Origin: Acidobacteriota bacterium
GTDB taxonomy: Bacteria > Acidobacteriota > Terriglobia > Bryobacterales > Bryobacteraceae
Assembly (NCBI GenBank): GCA_026394015.1
Contig: JAPKZA010000273.1
Location: 66,270 to 130,269 of the forward strand
Length of the DNA stretch: 64,000 bases
Direction: 5' to 3'
Under the pieces are notes generated by a model. That model had not been told where the DNA came from. It worked only from the letters and a program-made list of their open reading frames with translations, and did no database searches. Positions 1-8,578 of this stretch are shown here, piece after piece; position 1 is the first letter of the stretch; every line of letters begins with the position of its first letter. The position numbers and the translations under genes are program-made.

Positions 1-1273
1 GAGAGTGAACGAGCGAGGGAGTTCGAGAGCGCTGCAATTTCTCGTCTCAGAGGAATTGAGGAAGCCAATGATCTGCTCCGTCTGAAAGAGGAAGAGTTCG
101 CCAAGCAGAGGATGGAACTTGGTTCTCTCCTGGGTCAAGTGGAGATTCAAGGGCGTCTGCTGAACGAGCTGGAACCGGCCGCTCAGAATCGGCTGGCCGC
201 GCTCTCTGCGGCCGCGGCTGAAATCGCTGAAGCCCGCCAAGCCGCCAGTGACCGCTTGGCTGCGATTGATGACGCCAACTCCCTACTGGCCCGCGAGCAA
301 CAGGTCGCCGAGGACTTGCGCCAGAAGCTTGCGCGGTTGGACGGCGAGCTCACCCTCGCTAGTCAACGCCTCGCCGTGGCTGAGCCCGCCGCTGCCGAAC
401 GCCTCACCGCCCTCGAAGACGTCAACCGGCTTCTCGCCACCGAACAAGCCAACGCCGAAACCGTTCGCCAGAAGACGGCCCGCCTCGCGAGCGAACTCAC
501 CCTCGCCACCCAACGCCTCGCCGTCGCCGAGCCAGCCGCGGCCGAACGCCTCACCGCCCTCGAAGACGTCAACCGGCTTCTCGCCACCGAACAAGCCAAC
601 GCCGAAACCGTTCGCCAGAAGACGGCCCCTCGCCGTCGCCGAGCCCGCCGCTGCCGAGCGCCTCGCGGCCCTCGAAGACGTCAACCGGCTTCTCGCCGTC
701 GAGCAGGTCAACGCCGAAGCCCTCCGTCAGGAAATCGTCCGCCTCGTGAGCGAGCTGACCTTGGCCACGCGGAGAGCGATCATTGCGGAGGATGCGGCCT
801 CTGAGCGGTTGCGGTTGCTGGCCGCGGCAAGCCAAGCAAGCCACGAGCAAGGGGAACGGCTGGCTGTATTCGAGTCTGCCGCGTCGGAACGTCTGGCCGC
901 CCTTGAGGCGACCACGAACACCCTCCATCGTCAGGTGGCTGCGTATTCCGCACTCCAATCGGATTTGCAACAGATTGCTCAGGACGCAGGCCACGCTCAG
1001 GCCCTTCAATTGTCGGAACGGGAACATTGGCAACGAGCCATGACGGAACTTCGAAACGATCGGGCCAGCGAACAAGCGGCCCGGCTCGCCGCCGAGGAGC
1101 GGGCCTCTGAACTCCAGCTACGGGCGAGTCAGATCTCCTCGGAGCGGGATCGCTACCTTCGCGCCACTCAAGAATTACAGCGCAGTGAACAGGAGCTAAC
1201 GAAGCAGGTTCTTGCGATTCAGACCGAGACTCTGGTACAGTCAGTGTTCCGCCGTCTACGTCCATTGTTCTAA
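1..1273 (+). pseudogene. Coiled-coil protein, 5'-partial, frameshifted (polysaccharide-cluster type)
   Basis: An Ala/Glu/Arg/Leu-rich protein with heptad character runs open from the window edge in frame 1. It meets a frameshift near 628, after which the same protein continues in frame 2 to the stop at 1273. Without correction, frame 1 ends at 804 after an Arg-rich out-of-frame tail. The true C-terminus ends VQSVFRRLRPLF, a basic tail resembling the one on the coiled-coil methyltransferase at 31312-32556. The N-terminal domain is outside the window, so function cannot be read. By analogy with WbdD-like proteins it may be a methyltransferase or other polysaccharide enzyme with a long coiled coil (inference). 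It lies 40 bases upstream of a glycosyltransferase on the same strand. The break is explained by a 35-bp deletion inside a tandem repeat; it could be real or an assembly collapse. Confidence 0.6.
217..769 (+). repeat. Tandem 147-bp coding repeat, about four units
   Basis: Units begin at about 217 (degenerate), 364 and 511, with the remainder of a fourth at 628-769. The 364 and 511 starts are 147 bp apart, which is 49 codons or exactly seven heptads. Units 364 and 511 are nearly identical and share residues such as LTALEDVNRLLATEQANAE. Relative to that spacing, the junction at 627/628 lacks 35 bp, which causes the frameshift. Confidence 0.85.
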
Positions 1274-1313
1274 CTTTCTCGTGCGGAGACACGTCCGCCT
1301 TTCGTTCTCTCCT

Positions 1314-3641
1314 ATGAAGATTGCTGTCAATTTGCGCCAATACTACAAGGGCAAGATTGGTGGCATGGAGAACTACCTTCGCAATGTATTGCGAGGTCTC
1401 AGTCACCACCAATTGTTGATCTGGGTCCATGAAGAAGAAGTCGAACACGTCCGCGAGTTCGCACCCACCGCCGAAATCGTAGGGATCGCTCACGAAAGCG
1501 GCCTGCAGACAATAGAAGCCGGAGTCAAGACAGGCGGTTTCGACCTGTTCTTCTGTCCTTTGCTCGTCCTCGAGCCGCTCGTGGTTTCTCAGCCCTCCGC
1601 TGTCATGATGCCGGATGTGCAGCATGAGTTCTTCCCGGAGTTCTTCGACGCCAACGTCCTGCAATGGCGGAGGCAAACGTATGGGCCGACCGCCCTAAAC
1701 AGCGATATTATTTTCACGCTCAGTGAGCACGCCAAATCGACGATCGTCGAACGGTTCCGCATCGCGCCGGAAAAGATTAGGGTAATCCATCTCGACGCCG
1801 ACGCCGAGTTCAAGCAGCCGCTGCCAAGCGCTCCGACCGCGGCGTGGAAGGCCTTGAACCTGCCGGAGAAGTATTTCTTTTTCCCGGCCAACTTCTGGCC
1901 GCACAAAAACCATGCCAACGTGCTGCAGGCGTTGCGGCATGCCATTGATTCCGGCATGAAGGACGTTCAATTGGTCCTGAGCGGATCACCTGCCGAGTTC
2001 GGTCCTGTCGAAAAGGAGATCGCCCGACTCGGTCTGAAGGGCTCCGTTCGCATGATCGGCTACGTGGACAAGAAATTGATTCCGGAAATCTACCAGCACG
2101 CGCTGGCCCTTGTCTTCGCGACCAAGTTCGAAGGTTTCGGGATCCCCCTGTTGGAGGCCTTCTACTGTAATACGCCGGCCATTACGTCCCACTCCGGGAG
2201 TTGCGTCGAAGTGGCCGGAGACGCCGCAATATCGGTTGATCCACTGGATCCGCCCGATATTGCCCGGGGGATGCGCCGGATCTACGAAGATGCGGCACTG
2301 CGGCAGGATCTGATCGCCAAGGGCCGGGAACGGCTAGCGCTTTTTTCCTGGAAGCGCGCGATTGAGTTGACCGAGGAGTCGTTTAGCCACATCACGAGTC
2401 CCGCCTATTCCAAGCCTTCCAGAATCACCGTCGAGTCCTGGCCCGTGATCGGTATCGTTACCCCCACCTACAACATGGCGCACTTTCTGGAAGAGACAAT
2501 CCAGAGCGTCCTGACGCAGGACTATCCCCATGTCGACTACGTCGTGATGGATGCGGGTTCAAAGGACGGATCCGTCGAGATTCTCCAAAAGTATGGCGAC
2601 CGTTTGCGCTGGTGCTCAGAGAAAGACCGCGGCCAAGCCGACGCCGTCAACAAGGGCTACCACGCGACGACCGGAGAGATCTTTACGTTCCTCAATTCGG
2701 ACGACACGTTTCTGCCAGGCGCGCTGAGCACGATGGCGAAACACTTTAGAGCCAATCCTGGGGTCGGCATGATCTACGGTGAGGCGTACCACGTTAAGCT
2801 CGACGGCGAAATCATTGCCCCGTACCCGACGCAGGCTTTCGATCTCCGCACCCTCAACAACCAGTGCTATATCTGCCAACCAGCGGCGTTCATGCTTCGG
2901 GAGGCGTTTCGCAACACCGGGATGATGAACGTGACGATGCACTTTGCCCTCGATTACGAACTTTGGATTCGTATCGCAAAACAATATGGTGTCGTGAAGG
3001 TAGACGATTTCCTCGCCACCAGCCGGATGCACATGGACAACAAGACCCTGTCCAAACGCAGGCTGGTCTACCAGGAAATCATCAGTACGGTTAAAACGCA
3101 GTTTCAATACGCGCCCTACGAGTGGGTCAACGGCTATGCCTGCTACCTGCTCGACAAAAAAGACCAGTACTTTGATCGATCCAAGCCGACCCTTTCCTCC
3201 TACGCGCTCAGTCTTGCCTTGGGGCTGTATCACAACCCCGGCCAACGAAAGCGGTACTTCGCCGAGTGGCAAGAGATGACTGGGTTTGGGAAAAAATTTA
3301 CGGGGAGATGGGAAGACGGCTGGATCTCCGCGGTTTGGCAATCGGAGCAATCCATTCCCCCCGAAACAACGAGTGTCGCGGTGTCGGGCAAGCACTGGGC
3401 GCCCATCGGGCCAATTGCGCTCACCATCAAGCTGGAAGGCAAAGTAGTGCACCGCCAGGAACTGTCCTCTTCCGGGGACTACGCCTTTGTCGCTGCGGTT
3501 CCTCCTGAGCTATCCGGCAAGGTTTGCAGAATGAGCTTCGAGACCAGCCGTACCTGGCGCCCCAAGGCCAACGGCGACTATCGGCAACTTGGCTGTGTGG
3601 TTGATACGGTCCAGTTCCAAACGACGGGATCGAAGGTGTGA
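1314..3641 (+). CDS. Bifunctional glycosyltransferase, GT4-GT2 fusion with C-terminal beta domain
   Basis: A 775-residue protein. The ATG at 1314 is chosen because the GT4 fold starts there (MKIAVNLRQYYKGKIGG); longer in-frame starts run into the upstream gene. Residues 1-370 resemble GT-B family 4 transferases, with KFEGFGIPLLEA matching the sugar-nucleotide-binding EX7E region. Residues about 377-620 are a GT2 (GT-A) domain starting IGIVTPTYNMAHF, with NSDDTFLPG as the DXD-like metal site. From about 664 there is an extra beta-rich domain (GRWEDGWISAVWQ) that recurs in the next gene. It probably adds two sugars in assembly of an extracellular or O-antigen-type polysaccharide on the cytoplasmic face. 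It overlaps the next GT by 4 bp (GTGA), so the two are probably translationally coupled. Confidence 0.85.
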   Translation: MKIAVNLRQYYKGKIGGMENYLRNVLRGLSHHQLLIWVHEEEVEHVREFAPTAEIVGIAHESGLQTIEAGVKTGGFDLFFCPLLVLEPLVVSQPSAVMMPDVQHEFFPEFFDANVLQWRRQTYGPTALNSDIIFTLSEHAKSTIVERFRIAPEKIRVIHLDADAEFKQPLPSAPTAAWKALNLPEKYFFFPANFWPHKNHANVLQALRHAIDSGMKDVQLVLSGSPAEFGPVEKEIARLGLKGSVRMIGYVDKKLIPEIYQHALALVFATKFEGFGIPLLEAFYCNTPAITSHSGSCVEVAGDAAISVDPLDPPDIARGMRRIYEDAALRQDLIAKGRERLALFSWKRAIELTEESFSHITSPAYSKPSRITVESWPVIGIVTPTYNMAHFLEETIQSVLTQDYPHVDYVVMDAGSKDGSVEILQKYGDRLRWCSEKDRGQADAVNKGYHATTGEIFTFLNSDDTFLPGALSTMAKHFRANPGVGMIYGEAYHVKLDGEIIAPYPTQAFDLRTLNNQCYICQPAAFMLREAFRNTGMMNVTMHFALDYELWIRIAKQYGVVKVDDFLATSRMHMDNKTLSKRRLVYQEIISTVKTQFQYAPYEWVNGYACYLLDKKDQYFDRSKPTLSSYALSLALGLYHNPGQRKRYFAEWQEMTGFGKKFTGRWEDGWISAVWQSEQSIPPETTSVAVSGKHWAPIGPIALTIKLEGKVVHRQELSSSGDYAFVAAVPPELSGKVCRMSFETSRTWRPKANGDYRQLGCVVDTVQFQTTGSKV

Positions 3642-4807
3642 GCAAACCTCTCGTTACCATCGTAACGCCGTCCTTCAACCAGGGTCATTTCATTCGAGCG
3701 ACGATTGAAAGCGTTTTGAGCCAGGACTATCCGAACGTCGAGTACGTGATCATGGATGGCGGCTCGACGGACAGCACCGCGGCCGTGGCGAGCGAATATA
3801 GCAGTCGCTTAACCTTCATCTCGGAAAAAGATCGAGGCCAGACACACGCCATCAATAAGGGTTTCCAGGCCGCGAAAGGAAGCATTGTGGCCTGGTTGAA
3901 CTCGGATGACGTTTACCTGCCGGGCGCGATCAGCAAGGGTGTCGCCGGCTGTGAAGCCAATCCCCGAGTCGGGGCAATTTACGGCGAGGGCTTTCAGATT
4001 GACTACGACGGCAACGTTCGGCAGCAGTTTCCCTTCACTGAACCATTCAACCTTTGGAAGCTAACGTTCGTCTTGGACTACGTCTTGCAGCAGTCCGTTT
4101 TCTTTCGACGGGATTGCGTCGAAGCGGTCGGTTGGGCGGATGAGTCTCTTCATTTTGGAATGGACTGGGACCTTTTGGTCAAGCTCGGCAAGCGGTATGG
4201 TCTAGCCTACGTGCCCGAGACGTTTGGGTGCATCCGGGAGTATGAGGCCGCCAAGTCCTTCGCCGGCGGGCAGAAACGATTCCGTGAACTTGCCGCGCTT
4301 CTGGAGAAGCAAAGCGGGCAGAAGCGTCCGCCCGGTTGGTGGTTCTACGGACTGGACACCTATGACAAAGTTTGGTCCACCCGGATCCAGCGCTGCCTGC
4401 CTGGCCCGCTAGGGGCCTACGTCGCCAAGCGTTTTGTACACGTTTGCAGGGCCAAGATCGACGACGTCTACTTCCGATCCCAGGGTTTGTATGCCGATCA
4501 ATGGGTGTCACCCCGGCTCCACTGGATGCTGCCCGAGTATGCTCGCTCGGCTGTGATCCACGGCACTTTGCCCGGATGGGCAGTTCCGCTGCAGGATCAG
4601 GAACTCCGGATTTACGTCGACGGCCGACTGGCCGGGAAGGGGAGTCCGTCGTTCGGGGAATTTAGCATCCCGGTTCCCTTAACGCTAGGCCGCGCTTCCG
4701 TGCTGCGGATCGATGCGGAGAAGTATGTCGTACCCGAAGAACAAGGGCTGGGCCCCGACCGACGACGCCTGGCGTGGCAACTGCTCGACATCGAAGCCAT
4801 TGCGTAG
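3638..4807 (+). CDS. GT2 family glycosyltransferase with C-terminal beta domain
   Basis: 389 residues, GTG start overlapping the previous stop (GTGA). The N-terminal 230 residues are a GT-A domain: VTIVTPSFNQGHFI forms the first strand and nucleotide loop, EYVIMDGGSTDST the second strand, and WLNSDDVYLPG the DXD-like site. It is closely related to the GT2 half of the preceding fusion protein and to the GT2 at 14707. From about residue 283 (YADQWVSPRLHWMLP) there is a beta-rich domain that aligns with the last 110 residues of the preceding protein, including late Gly and Asp-Arg-Arg features. The sugar specificity cannot be read. It is likely a polysaccharide-assembly enzyme co-expressed with its neighbour. 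Confidence 0.85.
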   Translation: MSKPLVTIVTPSFNQGHFIRATIESVLSQDYPNVEYVIMDGGSTDSTAAVASEYSSRLTFISEKDRGQTHAINKGFQAAKGSIVAWLNSDDVYLPGAISKGVAGCEANPRVGAIYGEGFQIDYDGNVRQQFPFTEPFNLWKLTFVLDYVLQQSVFFRRDCVEAVGWADESLHFGMDWDLLVKLGKRYGLAYVPETFGCIREYEAAKSFAGGQKRFRELAALLEKQSGQKRPPGWWFYGLDTYDKVWSTRIQRCLPGPLGAYVAKRFVHVCRAKIDDVYFRSQGLYADQWVSPRLHWMLPEYARSAVIHGTLPGWAVPLQDQELRIYVDGRLAGKGSPSFGEFSIPVPLTLGRASVLRIDAEKYVVPEEQGLGPDRRRLAWQLLDIEAIA

Positions 4808-4821
4808 TTTTCCCGCACCGG

Positions 4822-6504
4822 TTATTTGATGTTCATCGTGGGCCCAGCCGGGCCGGTCAAATTCCCGATCCGAATGCCCAGAGGTACCGATTTGCCCGGA
4901 ACCACGGACATCGGAATCTTTACCGTGATCTGTATGATGCCCACCACCAGGCCCGGACTGGTGCCCGCGTACAGAACTTCCGCCGCCGCGCCGCCCATCG
5001 TAATCGAGACGAGGCTGTTCTGCGGACTGGGACGATCCGCGATCAATCCATCAAGCCCCTCTGGAACCAATGGAAACGGGGGGCGCCCCTCGCCCGTTCC
5101 ATAAATGACAACAAATCCCCCTCTAAGAGCTGGAGCCGTGTCCGAAACCAGAAAGTATTCGCCTTTCACTTCGTCAAAGCCGTAAGCGGCCACCGCGCCC
5201 GCCCCCGTTCCGGAAGTGGTGAATAGGCTCGGCGCCGTAGCCGTGATTAACACGGGCCATGGATTGGATCGTAGCCCCCCGACGCTCGCTTGGATCATAT
5301 AAGGTCGGTTCGGCTCTAATCCGTACGGTACGGTCACACAGATTTGGTCTTTGCCCGCGTATAGGACGGGTGCGGGCTCCCCTTGGAAGGATACCGTCAC
5401 CCCGCTGAGTTCCATCGGCAGTCGGGTGAGCCAGGGATCAAAGGATGCAAGAATGTCCGGTCCCAGGCCCTGCCCGTAAAGAACCAGCAACGATCCTGGT
5501 GCGGCGGCAGGCTGTTGGGAGGCGGCGTTGCCAATGCCTCGGATGATTGGGCCGGCCATCGTCACCACAAGGCCGGCGGTGGCAGTCCCGCCACCGGCAC
5601 CCGGGTTGGTCACCGCAATCGGAAGTACACGTGAGACCGTCATCATCGCCGCCGGCACGGTAATCTCCAAAAGGCGATCTCCCAATACCCTGGTCGTGAC
5701 AGCCACGCCGTGGATTCGCGCGACCGTGGCCGGGAAGAAACGCGCTCCGCGTACGGTCAGAATACTCGTGGGAGATTGGGCGGGCAAACTGGCCGGCCAG
5801 ACTGAGGTTACCTCTGGCTCTCCTGGCTCTACCGTCAGAGTCACATTCAACGTGGTCGTCTTGGTGACCGCCGTCGGAACGTTGACGGTAATCGAGCCCT
5901 TGTACGTTCCTGGGGCGAGGCCACTCGGATTGGCGATCGCCTGCAGGGACGTTCGGAACCCCGGGAAGACGTTTCCGGTCGTCGGGTTGGCCGTCAGCCA
6001 ATCGGTCCCTTTTGTCGAAAGGCTAAACGACTGCAGGCCGCCACCAGTCCCCAAGTAGAATGGCTGGCTGATTCCGTCGGTGTCATAACCCAACCGCGAG
6101 ACGAACTCCAGCGTCGTTGGGGCGAGCACCACGTCGGACGGAGGAGCCGTAATCGTGAGAGTGATCGGAACCACGACTGGTTCAAGATTCGTGCCCTCCG
6201 TTGGGACAATCGTCAACCGTTCGGAATAGGTCCCCGGCAAGAGTGACGTGCTATTTACGAAGACCCGCACAACCAGCGTCGTCCGCCCGTTACCCGGTGT
6301 GACCGTCAGCCATTGGCTCCACGGTGCGCTGATCACGAACGGAATGACCTGTCCGTTGGCAACGGCGGCCACCGAGATCGTTTGGACGGCGGTCGACGCC
6401 CCTGCACCTTGCACAAATGAGAAGGTGAGCCCAGCCGGCGCTACCTTGATCGCGGGCGCTCCCCATAGAGCCATCGTGACGCAGAACATACCCAGCATTC
6501 GCAC
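4822..6504 (-). CDS. Secreted protein with BACON-like repeats, IPT/TIG domain and TIGR03437-like C-terminus
   Basis: 560 residues with a short hydrophobic N-terminus (MLGMFCVTMALWGAPA), likely a signal peptide. Two immunoglobulin-like repeats (about 20-115 and 125-225) contain the WLTVTPGNG and WLTANPTTG signatures typical of BACON-like domains. An IPT/TIG-like domain follows (about 230-315, VTSVWPASLPAQSP). The last 230 residues carry NAASQQPAAAPGSLLVLYGQ, VLYAGKDQICVTVPY and VLYAGTSPGLVVGIIQITV, the pattern of the TIGR03437 'Solibacter' domain. That family is strongly associated with Solibacter-like acidobacteria and its role is unknown, perhaps surface adhesion or polymer binding. It lies downstream of the hypothetical gene at 6546 on the same strand, 41 bp away. 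Confidence 0.85.
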   Translation of the reverse strand: MRMLGMFCVTMALWGAPAIKVAPAGLTFSFVQGAGASTAVQTISVAAVANGQVIPFVISAPWSQWLTVTPGNGRTTLVVRVFVNSTSLLPGTYSERLTIVPTEGTNLEPVVVPITLTITAPPSDVVLAPTTLEFVSRLGYDTDGISQPFYLGTGGGLQSFSLSTKGTDWLTANPTTGNVFPGFRTSLQAIANPSGLAPGTYKGSITVNVPTAVTKTTTLNVTLTVEPGEPEVTSVWPASLPAQSPTSILTVRGARFFPATVARIHGVAVTTRVLGDRLLEITVPAAMMTVSRVLPIAVTNPGAGGGTATAGLVVTMAGPIIRGIGNAASQQPAAAPGSLLVLYGQGLGPDILASFDPWLTRLPMELSGVTVSFQGEPAPVLYAGKDQICVTVPYGLEPNRPYMIQASVGGLRSNPWPVLITATAPSLFTTSGTGAGAVAAYGFDEVKGEYFLVSDTAPALRGGFVVIYGTGEGRPPFPLVPEGLDGLIADRPSPQNSLVSITMGGAAAEVLYAGTSPGLVVGIIQITVKIPMSVVPGKSVPLGIRIGNLTGPAGPTMNIK

Positions 6505-6545
6505 GATCTTTCTATCGTCGGCAAAGCGAGAACGCGGGAGATCAG

Positions 6546-7355
6546 TTAATTCTTAAGCTCTTCAGGGAATACCGCGTAGCCTTCCGGTGGAGCAAACTGG
6601 CTGCGCATGTATTCCAGCCGTTTCCGCAGGTGGCGGCTCGCGATCTGCCGTGGACCAGGCTCAACATCGATGTCACAACAGAGCCCATGAAGGTAAAGCG
6701 TCAAGGTGTCGAAGAACGATTCCCGAGCGTACTCACGGAACAGCTTGGTCTCACCCCGGAACGAAGCCTGCTTGTTCAAAAGGTTTTGCTTGGCGGTCCA
6801 ACTCAGTTGGTCGACCTCGCCATGCACTCTGGCTTTCAATTCCGCACGCAAAAGTTCCATGAATCCAGCGAAGGCGGATTCAGGGAGGCGGTCGAATGCC
6901 GCGCGCGCCAGGGCGTTAAAGAGGTGAAAATGATACTCGCTCATATCAATCTCTTTCACCGCGAAAGCCAGGATCCCCGGTTCCCCAGCGCCAGGAGACG
7001 GCACGTAAGCAAGAGTCAACCGCGTCTTCTCGTCCGGCTGGTCCATCACAATCAACGAATCTTGTGGCAGAAAGCTCTGCCGACCCGCCTTATGTTTACC
7101 ACTCGCCGCAGGACGTTCGAGAAACGGTACGAGCAAAATCAAGAGTTTGGGCAGCGCAGCGCGAATGACGTCCGGGAGAGCCTCGGCGGGTTCTTCCAGA
7201 TATTCCTTCATATCCTCTTCGGCAATAGGGGCAGCGGCTACGAAGTAGCTAAAGGTCTCTCCCAGCGGGATAGATTCCCCACGGAAGCGATCAGCGAATT
7301 CACCCAGGTGAAGTTTGGCCACAATTTCTTTGGCCAGGTCGGAGGGAGACGGCAT
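6546..7355 (-). CDS. Hypothetical protein, cytoplasmic
   Basis: 269 residues, no signal peptide or membrane segment. I do not recognise the family. It begins MPSPSDLAKEIVAKLHLGEF, has a Pro/Gly-containing middle stretch, and a helical C-terminal half rich in charged residues (FRGETKLFREYARESFFDTL) with a Cys-Cys pair (LHGLCCDIDVEPG). Codon use and frame are clean, supporting a real gene. It starts 46 bp from the divergently transcribed lpxB homologue and is followed on the same strand by the TIGR03437-like protein. No function is proposed. Confidence 0.7.
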   Translation of the reverse strand: MPSPSDLAKEIVAKLHLGEFADRFRGESIPLGETFSYFVAAAPIAEEDMKEYLEEPAEALPDVIRAALPKLLILLVPFLERPAASGKHKAGRQSFLPQDSLIVMDQPDEKTRLTLAYVPSPGAGEPGILAFAVKEIDMSEYHFHLFNALARAAFDRLPESAFAGFMELLRAELKARVHGEVDQLSWTAKQNLLNKQASFRGETKLFREYARESFFDTLTLYLHGLCCDIDVEPGPRQIASRHLRKRLEYMRSQFAPPEGYAVFPEELKN

Positions 7356-7400
7356 CGACAGAATCTCCAGTGTAACAGAGCGTCGCGCTAGACTGGGATT

Positions 7401-8558
7401 TTGCCTTCTGTAAACATCCTTATGTCGGCCGGCGAGGCCTCGGGCGACATGTATGCCTCCCGTCTCGTCGTGGAGTTGCGGAAGTTGATGCCCGATGCGC
7501 GGTTCTTCGGTTGCGCCGGACCCAAAATGCGGGCCGTGGGTGTCGAGTCCGTCGTGGATGCCGAAGCGTTAGCCGTCGTGGGCTTAGTCGAGGTTTTGGC
7601 CCACATCCCGCGGATCTACGGCGAGTTCCGAAAGCTGATCGCCGCGGCTCGGGAACGCCAGCCCCAGCTTGCGATCCTGACCGACAGTCCTGACTTCAAC
7701 CTGCGGGTCGCCCGGAAGCTGAAGCCCCTCGGCATTCCGGTCGTCTACCTGGTGGCGCCCCAAGTGTGGGCCTGGCGTTCCGGGCGGGTGCGGCAGATGC
7801 GACGAGATCTCGCCAGCGTCCTATCCATCTTCCCTTTTGAAAAAGCCTGGTTCGCCTCCCGCGGTATCTCGGTCGATTTTATCGGCCATCCGTTGGCGTG
7901 GAGCGCCGCGCCCCGCTTCAGCAGGGCCGAATTCTGCGCCCGGAATGGACTCGACGAATCGAAGCCCTTCATTACGCTGCTGCCCGGCAGCCGCCTAGGC
8001 GAGGCCCGACGTCACCTTCCCGCGGTCCTTGACGCCGTTGAGATCCTTCGTTCTCATGGGCATACGCAGTTCGTCTGGGCCACGCCGATTGGTTTTTTAG
8101 AGCGCGGCGGCAGTTCGTTTACAACTTTTCGGGAACGCATTTCCGCGCTATCCATCCAAGTCGTAGAGGGGGAAGCGTGGGATGCAATCGCCCATGCTAA
8201 CCTCGCCCTTGCCGCGAGCGGTACGGTGACAATGGAAGCAGCGTTGCTGGGGACGGCAATGGTAACTTTCTACAAGGTCACTGAGATCAGCTGGCGGTTA
8301 GGTAAATTGTTAGTGTCCGTACCGTTTTACACCATGGTAAATCTGGTAGCGGAACGAAAAGTTGTACCCGAGCTCATGCAGAGCGAGTTTACCGGGTTCA
8401 ACCTCGCTCAAGCCGCCCTCGATTTACTCAACAACCCCGCCGCGCTCGCGCAGATGCGCGCAGACCTAGCCACAATTCGCGACTCCCTTCGTCGGGATAG
8501 CGACCCCCTTGCCGAAGCGGCCAGACTCCTCGTAAGCCGCTATCTGAAGGAAGATTGA
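7401..8558 (+). CDS. lpxB: Lipid-A-disaccharide synthase
   Basis: 385 residues. The TTG at 7401 is used as start because NILMSAGEASGDMYAS, the conserved LpxB N-terminal strand and glycine loop, follows directly; an internal ATG at 7422 would cut that strand. Other family features are FFGCAGPKMRAVGVE, the VVYLVAPQVWAWR block, LLPGSRLGEARRHLP and ALAASGTVTMEAALLGTAMV near the C-terminus. The enzyme (GT19) joins UDP-2,3-diacylglucosamine and lipid X to form the lipid A disaccharide on the inner face of the inner membrane, showing the organism makes lipid A. No other lpx gene is nearby. The M1-like gene starts 21 bp downstream on the same strand. Confidence 0.93.
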   Translation: MPSVNILMSAGEASGDMYASRLVVELRKLMPDARFFGCAGPKMRAVGVESVVDAEALAVVGLVEVLAHIPRIYGEFRKLIAAARERQPQLAILTDSPDFNLRVARKLKPLGIPVVYLVAPQVWAWRSGRVRQMRRDLASVLSIFPFEKAWFASRGISVDFIGHPLAWSAAPRFSRAEFCARNGLDESKPFITLLPGSRLGEARRHLPAVLDAVEILRSHGHTQFVWATPIGFLERGGSSFTTFRERISALSIQVVEGEAWDAIAHANLALAASGTVTMEAALLGTAMVTFYKVTEISWRLGKLLVSVPFYTMVNLVAERKVVPELMQSEFTGFNLAQAALDLLNNPAALAQMRADLATIRDSLRRDSDPLAEAARLLVSRYLKED

Positions 8559-8578
8559 TACTGGAAGGAAGCCTGTTC

